NCBI GenBank assembly: GCA_000934455.1 | Contig: KN886342.1 | Coordinates: 17,227-81,226 of the forward strand | Origin: Apostichopus parvimensis | Taxonomy: Eukaryota; Echinodermata; Holothuroidea; Aspidochirotida; Stichopodidae | Direction of reading: 5' to 3' | DNA length: 64,000 bases | Part shown: positions 62,683-64,000 of the stretch, one piece after another | Numbering within the stretch: position 1 is the stretch's first letter | How the letters are laid out: each line of letters opens with the position of its first letter | Notes under the pieces: generated by a model | The model's input: only the letters and a program-made list of their open reading frames with translations | The model's database searches: none | What the model was told of the DNA's origin: nothing | Position numbers and translations under genes: made by a program

Positions 62683-62930
62683 AACATAAAAATCACGATT
62701 TGACAACTGTTTCTTACAACGACCGTACACATATGTACCTGTAATGACACTGTAGGCTAGTGTCGGCTACTTAGACAAGCATAGTCTGACTGACTCGGAA
62801 CATTTGCGTTCATTAACTTGTTAACTAACCTCGATTTAAAACTTGATAGCAACCATTACCTTCAGTCTCGAAAGACAACATTGACTGAGCACTATACTCA
62901 TTCATCTTTCTGATTTAACTCTGTCAGTTT
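62683..62930 (+). repeat. Direct duplication of about 250 bp, copy 2
   Basis: Second copy of 61683-61945, same orientation, 1.0 kb away, with several small indels. Confidence 0.85.
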
Positions 62931-63101
62931 ACATAGGCGTAGGAGCCTAATTTGATTTGGGGGGGGGGGGGGCTGTAACGACTTGCCCGAAAAATATAAC
63001 CAAAATTTTTCGCGCACTCCGCGCGCGTTCAACGTGTTAATACGTTTTAATGTGCATATCATTTAGGCATTCATGGGTTATTACATCACATGCCACTAGC
63101 C

Positions 63102-63649
63102 CACACCTGTCAACCTGTTTTACCCTAAAGAGGGAGAATAACATTTTTCAGGGCCAAAAAATAGAGAGAACAAGGGGAAAATAGGGAGGTTGGTTATTTT
63201 CAACTGAAATGATATAAATACTCCTAAATAAGTATAGTCTACCTATGCAATACAGTGAGAGAATCATCCAATCAGTGTTTCTTGTTGTAGTTTACAGCAG
63301 CTCGCTTCGCTTTCTACAGGTTTTTTTTTAGTAGGCTTCCATTCGAAACAGGGAACAGTGGACTCTGGGTACTGTGACTTCATGGCTAGTATGATAGATA
63401 GAGTCCCATCAAGCTTGAGACTTGACCGACTGTCTGTCTTGTTCTTGCGAACTACACTGAATAGCCTTTACTGTTCAGCGTTACTGTGGGGAATTACTAA
63501 GCATAGGACTAATTGTTGGCTATTTTCAGAAATGTCGCAAGTGATGAAACATTAAAAAACCGGGAGAATAGAATATGAAACCGGGAGGCCGGGAGATTCG
63601 GGTAAAAACCGGGAGTCTCCCGGTTAAACCGGGAGAGTTGACGGGTCTG
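63102..63649. mobile_element. Complete small DNA element with target-site duplication
   Basis: The left end is CACACCTGTCAAC and the right end GTTGACGGGTCTG, an inverted pair. CTAGCC occurs immediately outside both ends (63096-63101 and 63650-63655). Inside, near the right end, are clustered CCGGGAG words and a CTCCCGGTTAAACCGGGAG palindrome. The 548-bp element has no transposase. A hAT-like non-autonomous element is possible, but the 6-base duplication is shorter than the usual 8. Confidence 0.75.
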
Positions 63650-64000
63650 CTAGCCGATGAATTTTTTGGATTGGTACGGCAGATCAGAGTGTGGCCATCT
63701 ATCATAATAATCGGGGGGGGGGGGTCGTTTGGTAGGTCAACTCACGCTACACGCTACCATGGTTAGCGCGTAGCGTAATGGAGAAAATTTTGAAAAAAAT
63801 GCCTCCCAGATTGCAGGAAATGGCACTTGTTTTTGTACCCGATTAATCTTTTTTTTTTGCGCCGTGAATATTGGTCCGGCGTTCGCCAGACCTGCCGTAC
63901 CGGCTCCGACGCCCCTGTATTACCCTTCCATATTTGGTTTTAATTATTGGGGAAGTTACAATAATAACGATAATAATAATATCAGTTCAACCATTGAAAA

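Overview
The window looks like nuclear DNA of a marine invertebrate deuterostome, most likely an echinoderm and perhaps a sea cucumber. The reasons are AT-rich sequence, small exons with clean GT-AG borders separated by long introns, a tRNA-derived SINE, many small inverted-repeat DNA elements, and an NLR-type NACHT exon with the pre-NACHT sequence style common in echinoderms. The organism call is an inference. Nothing bacterial (operons, ribosome binding sites, CRISPR) is present.

The centrepiece is a minus-strand gene at about 46757 down to at least 22845. I assembled it exon by exon from splice sites and reading phase. It encodes a signal peptide, four immunoglobulin (Ig) domains arranged V-C-V-C, one transmembrane helix, two very small linker exons, a 507-codon NACHT ATPase exon, and two copies of a four-exon leucine-rich-repeat-like cassette. 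All junctions through the last cassette are phase-compatible, giving 1337 codons with no terminal stop found. This predicts a cell-surface Ig receptor whose cytoplasmic part is an NLR, unlike the usual soluble cytosolic NLR. The LRR-like cassette (exon phases 0-2, 2-1, 1-0, 0-0) is carried on a genomic unit duplicated in tandem at about 31.8-37.3 kb and 22.7-31.0 kb. A decayed third unit is traceable at 14.0-15.4 and 21.5-21.8 kb, and a diverged first-exon copy lies at 2415-2620.

A second Ig gene starts head to head on the plus strand at 47547, with V-like and C-like Ig exons up to 48622. Its membrane and cytoplasmic exons were not found. A TATA-like box for the minus gene lies at about 46917-46910 in the 789-bp spacer.

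The left flank (1-22 kb) is a repeat graveyard: an inverted-repeat MITE at 3923-4366, a foldback element at about 6.5-6.85 kb, a LINE reverse-transcriptase tail at about 7.1-7.6 kb, and a broken SAM-domain gene lying inside long inverted repeats at 7.9-10.95 kb. It also holds a 164-bp tandem array, an AT microsatellite and a SINE. The right flank (49-64 kb) is mostly without recognisable genes but has a second foldback element, a candidate orphan exon, a 250-bp direct duplication and a complete small DNA element with target duplication at 63102-63649. A 456-base assembly gap (35966-36421) sits in an intron of the receptor gene.
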